A DNA stretch of 64,000 bases. Source: Pilaira anomala (lineage: Eukaryota; Mucoromycota; Mucoromycetes; Mucorales; Mucoraceae). The notes beneath the pieces are model-generated. The model was not told the DNA's origin and ran no database searches. It saw nothing but the letters and a program-made list of their open reading frames with translations. Of the stretch, positions 60,015-64,000 are shown in pieces. Numbering within the stretch: the stretch's first letter is position 1; each line of letters begins with the position of its first letter. The translations under genes were made by a program, and so were the position numbers. The stretch lies in the NCBI GenBank assembly GCA_025716855.1, contig JAIXMQ010000018.1:1-64000 (forward strand), given 5' to 3'.

Positions 60015-61397
60015 CTTTTGTTATTAATAGCGTGTCGAGTGATTTTAAAAAAATTAAATGTTTAAGGCGAAAAAAAGGGGGGGAAATAAATTTTGGTTCC
60101 CTTTATATAATAATATCGTTTTTAAGAAGCGATTGTTGGTGGTGGTGGTGGTGGTACCAAAGTGAATAAAAGCGGGGAATCTTTATTGTTTGCAGCGAGA
60201 TTATCCTTTTTTCTACTTCTGTCATTATAAAAGCCGCAGTAGAAGTAAGTGTAGTTAAGTGTAAAGTTGCAAATAGTAAAATTCAGGATTACCTCTTTCT
60301 TTTTTTTTTTTTTCTTTGAGCCCCAAGATTGAACACTCCATCATTACCACGCGACAAATATAGAAGAATGATTTTTTTTTTTTTTTGCACTCACACCATG
60401 TCTGAATAACACGTGTATCACTTTTGAATTTTTCATAATTTACTTTTAGAATATTCTGAGTGTTGAAGTTATTATGATCTAATACAAGTCACCAAAAGAA
60501 GGTATTTTAGAATCATCATGACATTGTCTTTAAATAACCACTTCTACTACTTTATTTCATGGATTGATTTGAACCGATAATATCCGAATTACGTTAAAAT
60601 TTGGTTATTGTATTAGGGTAGTACAGACAACTTTCTTTCTTAAAGGTCCAGTGGTGTCAAAAGACCCAATTTAATAATTCCTTTTGTCGCGTGGTGTTCA
60701 ATTAAACAAATAGAAAGTCTTTATTTTTTTTTTTTTCCTGACTAATGAAAAAAATCCCAAAAAAAAAAAGAAAAACTGAGCCCGACAACTAAAGTGACTC
60801 ATAATAAAATGTACTGACATTACATATAATAGTAATTAAAAAGTTTAAAAGGACAAAAGGATTTTGTCAAGAAAAGGGCTCTAGATCATAAACAAATGAT
60901 GTGTACAAAGAAAAAGAACCCACGGTAATTTTTTTTTTCTTTTTTTCTTTCTTTTGACTCTTTTGTTCTGTCACTTGTTTCCAAAAAGCTTTTCTACCTT
61001 GTCCTACCTTATTTTATTTCCCACAGCTTTTTAAATAAAATGATCTGTGTGTCTATTTGGTTGTTGAAAGAAAATACAAACAAATATGCATTTTTGCTCG
61101 TTTTTTTTTTTTTTTTTTTTGAAACAAAAGAGATATATAATTAGAAATTAGAATGTTCCTTTTTTTTTTTTGTACGAGTACAGTCAATTGAACGTAGTAC
61201 TCAATATTAAACAAATCTGAAGAAGTTCACATGCTATCTCTCTATTAGTATGTATACAAAAAGAGCGATCCATAACAGTTGTATTTTTAGATCATAAACT
61301 TGATCAAAAGAGAGTATGACATGTAATTAACGATATATGTGTTTCCTTTCTTTTTTTCAAGGCTTTTACATTGAGAGTCACTCAAACGTAATCCTAC

Positions 61398-61525
61398 CTC
61401 GATTTCCTAGTACTGGATATGCCATCACCCACACGGTTTTGTTTTTAAATAAAGACCAACCCTTTTGAAACTACCATTGCACCTACCGAAGCAAAGCCCC
61501 TCTACCCTATGTACACTAGCCAAGG

Positions 61526-61559
<34 letters not shown>

Positions 61560-62380
61560 TAGCAGGAGAAACGTTTTAGCCAATCAAATCATCTAAAAAA
61601 GGCAGAAAAGTTTAGTCCCGACCTTTGATTTTTTTCGAAAATGAGGAGGAAATGTGAGGACGTCCAATAGTGTTTAAGCAGAGTGTAACGTTACACTCCA
61701 TATGAAAATATATGAACTATATTAGCCACACCACGAGCCCCCCCTTTTTATGTTGTATAGGCCTTATTAAAAACTGAGATTTGGATAAAAAATTTGTTTT
61801 CTTACAAATTAAAAGTCATTCTAATGTCAATTATGGCACTATGCAATATGATATTCAAACTATGCAAAATGCAAAGGAGAATTTTGCCATCTTATTGTAT
61901 TTGGATTTATAAGTTTAAATATGGAAAATATACTTGAACCTAGCAAAAAACTGTCATTTGAACTTCTTACAAATAGCCATTCATCTTTCTTATCATTGTA
62001 CTTTACCATCATTCGAAAGAACATCAAATGATGCGTTAGAAATCATTAAAAAGATAAGTTTTAAACCCTTTGTCATGTATAGATATATATCCACATTTAT
62101 AATTTTTAAGACCTGGTTGGATTTTTGCCCAAAAATAGATGATTTGATTGGCTAGCTGTTTTCCCTTGCTTATAAGCGAAAAAAACTTGGCTATAGTATA
62201 TATCCTTTTTCTTTACCAACAAAACTAATCAAAGGTCAGTGAATACGTAGCGTAGGTTTAGGAGATTTGCTACCGTAATGAAATAGTAGCTACAAAAGGG
62301 CTCGTCTTTATTTTTTTTTTTTATAGTTGATGGAATTTTCCGTATTAGGAAGTCTAGGTGGGGGGGGGGGAGGATGATGT
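61398..62380. mobile_element. Long-terminal-inverted-repeat element, copy 2 (about 1.0 kb, non-coding)
   Basis: Left arm about 61398-61609 and right arm about 62121-62380 are inverted relatives. The inner ends share an exact 19-mer, TAGATGATTTGATTGGCTA (62136-62154; inverted at 61577-61595). Further out come a CTTGGCTA word, the core GTGCAATGGTAGTTTCAAAA (left, inverted) against CCGTAATGAAATAGTAGCTA (right), an AAAAGGGxT word, and a GTGATGG/GTTGATGG outer part. The same arms flank copy 1 at 26853-28325. The interior (about 510 bp) carries no transposase. Ends and duplication are not resolved. Confidence 0.65.
61681..61698. repeat. Perfect 18-bp palindrome
   Basis: GAGTGTAACGTTACACTC is self-complementary along its whole length, with no spacer. 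It lies inside the interior of inverted-repeat element copy 2. It could extrude a small cruciform or be a dimeric protein-binding site. Confidence 0.9.
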
Positions 62381-62462
62381 TTAATTCTTCCCTTTTTTTT
62401 AAATTGGTCCTCAGTTTCTTTTTTTTCTTCTGCTTTTTGTCTTTTCTACAACATTCATCACC

Positions 62463-62646
62463 ATGGCAAGTCAAAATGCTAGTCCTCAGTTACACGCTTC
62501 AGTGTTACAATTTTTAATAAACAATGGCTATATGGAATCAGCCGAGGCCTTCAAAAGAGAAGCTAGACGTCACCTCGACATACTTCCAGCAACTCAAGTA
62601 TCTGATCAACAGCTTGCTACTGACATGTCACGTTTACAACTTCAAA

Positions 62647-62682
<36 letters not shown>

Positions 62683-63769
62683 GCCTGCTTTATCATAATT
62701 ACTTACAAAAAAAAAAAACATTCTGCTTTATTATAGACGAGATGAGTTATTTGATGGAGACGAAGACTATTTTGACACACTTATTGCTAGTTATCCAGAT
62801 ATTCACTATACCAATATCTTGGCAGTAGCCATTGAGCCTCAAACACAAGCTTTAGCTACCAGTTCGATCGATAAGACGGTTAAGATTAGTACCATGTTAT
62901 CTAATAGTGGTATTTCACAAAGAAGCTATCGTCACCATCAGGCACCTGTTCTTAGTATTGATTTCCATCCAGCTTTACCGCATTTGATGTTAACCACGTC
63001 CATGGATAGCTCAAGTGTATTAGTGGATACATCGTTTGAAGCAGATTTCGGAGAAGATTTAGAAAAGTCAGGAATACAACAAGTCTTTAAGGACCATCAA
63101 AAGTACGTAGTACGTGGACAATTCTCACCTGTAGATGGAAAATACATTGCGACAGCATCATACGATCGTACCGTTTGTATTTATGTCAGCGATGAAACGA
63201 ATTCACCAAAATATAGACTTTTGAAGCAATTGGGACCGTTTCTGGGTAACGTTGAAACGATTTGTTTTGCTAGTCAAGAGGTGTTAGTGATTGGAGTACG
63301 AGATGATAATTATTTACATTATGTACATCTTCCTGATATGAGTCAGAGCAAGATCAATATGAATGCAACAGGCGATGATTGGGTTTCTTTCTCACCTATT
63401 TGTATCTCTGTTTCACCTGATGGTAGTCAGCTGTTATGTACAACGGACCATGAGAGTGGGCGCACTATTTTGTTTGCAACAGGAGAATCAAGACAGTTAC
63501 AAAATTATTATATTCATGCAACAGATAATAAGTTTGCTACCAGAAGACATGCTTGGCATCCATCTGGACTTTACTTTTATGCATCGGGTGGTGATGATAA
63601 TTCAATCTCGGTTGTTGAGACAAAGACTGGGCGTATCATTAAAGATTTAGTTGGACATGAGGCTATGATTCGGTCTATTGTTGTTGATTCAAATGTTGGT
63701 TTGATAAGTACTGGATATGATCACTCAGTTAAAATTTGGTCAAAGCCAATGGATGCAATGATCCGATAA
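62463..63769 (+). CDS. LisH-WD40 repeat protein (405 aa)
   Basis: Two exons (62463-62647, 62737-63769). An N-terminal LisH motif lies at about residues 10-45 (LHASVLQFLINNGYMESAEA, then FKREARRH), a dimerisation module. About seven WD40 blades follow from about 95: LATSSIDKTVKIS, HHQAPVLSIDFHPALPHLML, DHQKYVVRGQFSPVDGKYIA, TASYDRTVCIYV, HAWHPSGLYFYASGGDDNSI, and VGHEAMIRSIVVDSNVGLIS with YDHSVKIWS. It looks like a scaffold protein, but I cannot assign it to a named complex. An A31-type run fills the intron. A TA microsatellite at 63783-63803 follows the stop. Confidence 0.85.
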
Positions 63770-63865
63770 TTAAAATAAAAACTATATATATATATATATA
63801 TATTTTTATTTAAATTCTAATCGTGTTATTTACAAATGCTTTTTTAAAAAAAAAAATAAAAAAAT

Positions 63866-64000
63866 TTAAGCTGCGGGTGTGGAGGCACATGTCTTTGTAA
63901 TTTCGTTTACAAGATCATCAAACTTTGACTTGTGAACTAATAACAATTTACGTGCAGGAGCAATACCAAAATCAGAGAATGCACGTCTTGAATCTGCAGC
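63866..64000 (-). CDS. 3' end of an unidentified protein (partial, runs off the right edge)
   Basis: Forty-four codons plus TAA at 63868-63866 are open to the window edge. The C-terminus reads SDFGIAPARKLLLVHKSKF, then DDLVNEITKTCASTPAA. Codon use and amino-acid mix look coding. I do not recognise the family from this fragment. It converges on the LisH-WD40 gene with 96 bp between stops, an A/T-rich stretch that includes AATAAAAA on the minus-strand 3' side. Confidence 0.6.
   Translation of the reverse strand, partial: AADSRRAFSDFGIAPARKLLLVHKSKFDDLVNEITKTCASTPAA

Larger units (their letters stand above)
60015..62462. other. Intergenic region, 2.4 kb, with the second long-inverted-repeat element
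   Basis: No supported gene. A GGT-repeat lies at 60137-60155 near the arrestin start. Several T runs occur, including T31 at about 61529-61558. The inverted-repeat element spans about 61398-62380 and contains a perfect palindrome. The last 60 bp is the T/C-rich leader of the LisH-WD40 gene, so the right arm ends very near that gene's start. Confidence 0.6.

Noticed and set aside
1..64000. CRISPR arrays, rRNA, tRNA genes and bacterial operons
   Set aside because: No evenly spaced direct repeats, RNA gene consensus or ribosome-binding-site-led gene strings were seen; the gene structure is eukaryotic throughout.

Overview
This window looks like nuclear DNA of an early-diverging fungus, most likely Mucoromycota and probably Mucorales. 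The evidence is AT-rich DNA with many poly(A)/poly(T) runs, dense short GT..AG introns (about 45-150 nt), intergenic gaps of 0.1-3 kb, and a fungal gene set: alpha-arrestins, a LysM protein, an intron-poor P450, an Ariadne ligase and an FLVCR-like transporter. The species was not determined. No bacterial or organellar DNA, rRNA, tRNA or CRISPR array was seen. For every complete multi-exon gene the spliced exon lengths sum to a multiple of three, a consistency check on the models.

Layout. 0-4.1 kb: two compact minus-strand genes of unknown function, a secreted LysM protein and a PITH-domain protein. 4.8-6.3 kb: an intronless siroheme-synthase fusion. 6.7-16.8 kb: a 3,254-residue cytoskeletal giant with two calponin-homology domains, a long helical rod and a C-terminal GAR domain (spectraplakin-like). 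17.8-24 kb: a lineage-specific protein, carnitine acetyltransferase with a peroxisomal SKL tail, and an alpha-arrestin. 24-29.8 kb: gene-poor DNA with a small secreted cysteine-rich protein and a long-terminal-inverted-repeat element. 29.8-34.5 kb: a VPS9 Rab-GEF convergent with a cytochrome P450. 36.6-46.5 kb: the TFIIIC B-block-binding subunit and an Ariadne RBR ubiquitin ligase. 48.8-51.1 kb: an MFS transporter. 51.5-55.4 kb: an accessory island with a CxC1/KDZ-transposon-like gene, a TA-flanked MITE and a decayed reading frame. 55.4-60 kb: a tubulin-tyrosine-ligase-like enzyme, a polyQ-rich DNAJB-type chaperone and a second alpha-arrestin. 60-62.5 kb: a second copy of the long-inverted-repeat element. 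62.5-64 kb: a LisH-WD40 protein and the 3' end of another gene.

The genes do not form one pathway; the window is mostly housekeeping euchromatin broken by two or three mobile-element-bearing gaps. The two alpha-arrestins (with L/PPxY motifs) and the VPS9 GEF would all act in endocytic membrane traffic. The strongest unusual items are the fungal CH-CH-rod-GAR giant, the previously unnamed inverted-repeat element present twice, the transposon-derived island at 51.5-55.4 kb, and splicing oddities (11-nt and 14-nt microexons, a GC-AG intron, a possible ATG-only first exon).
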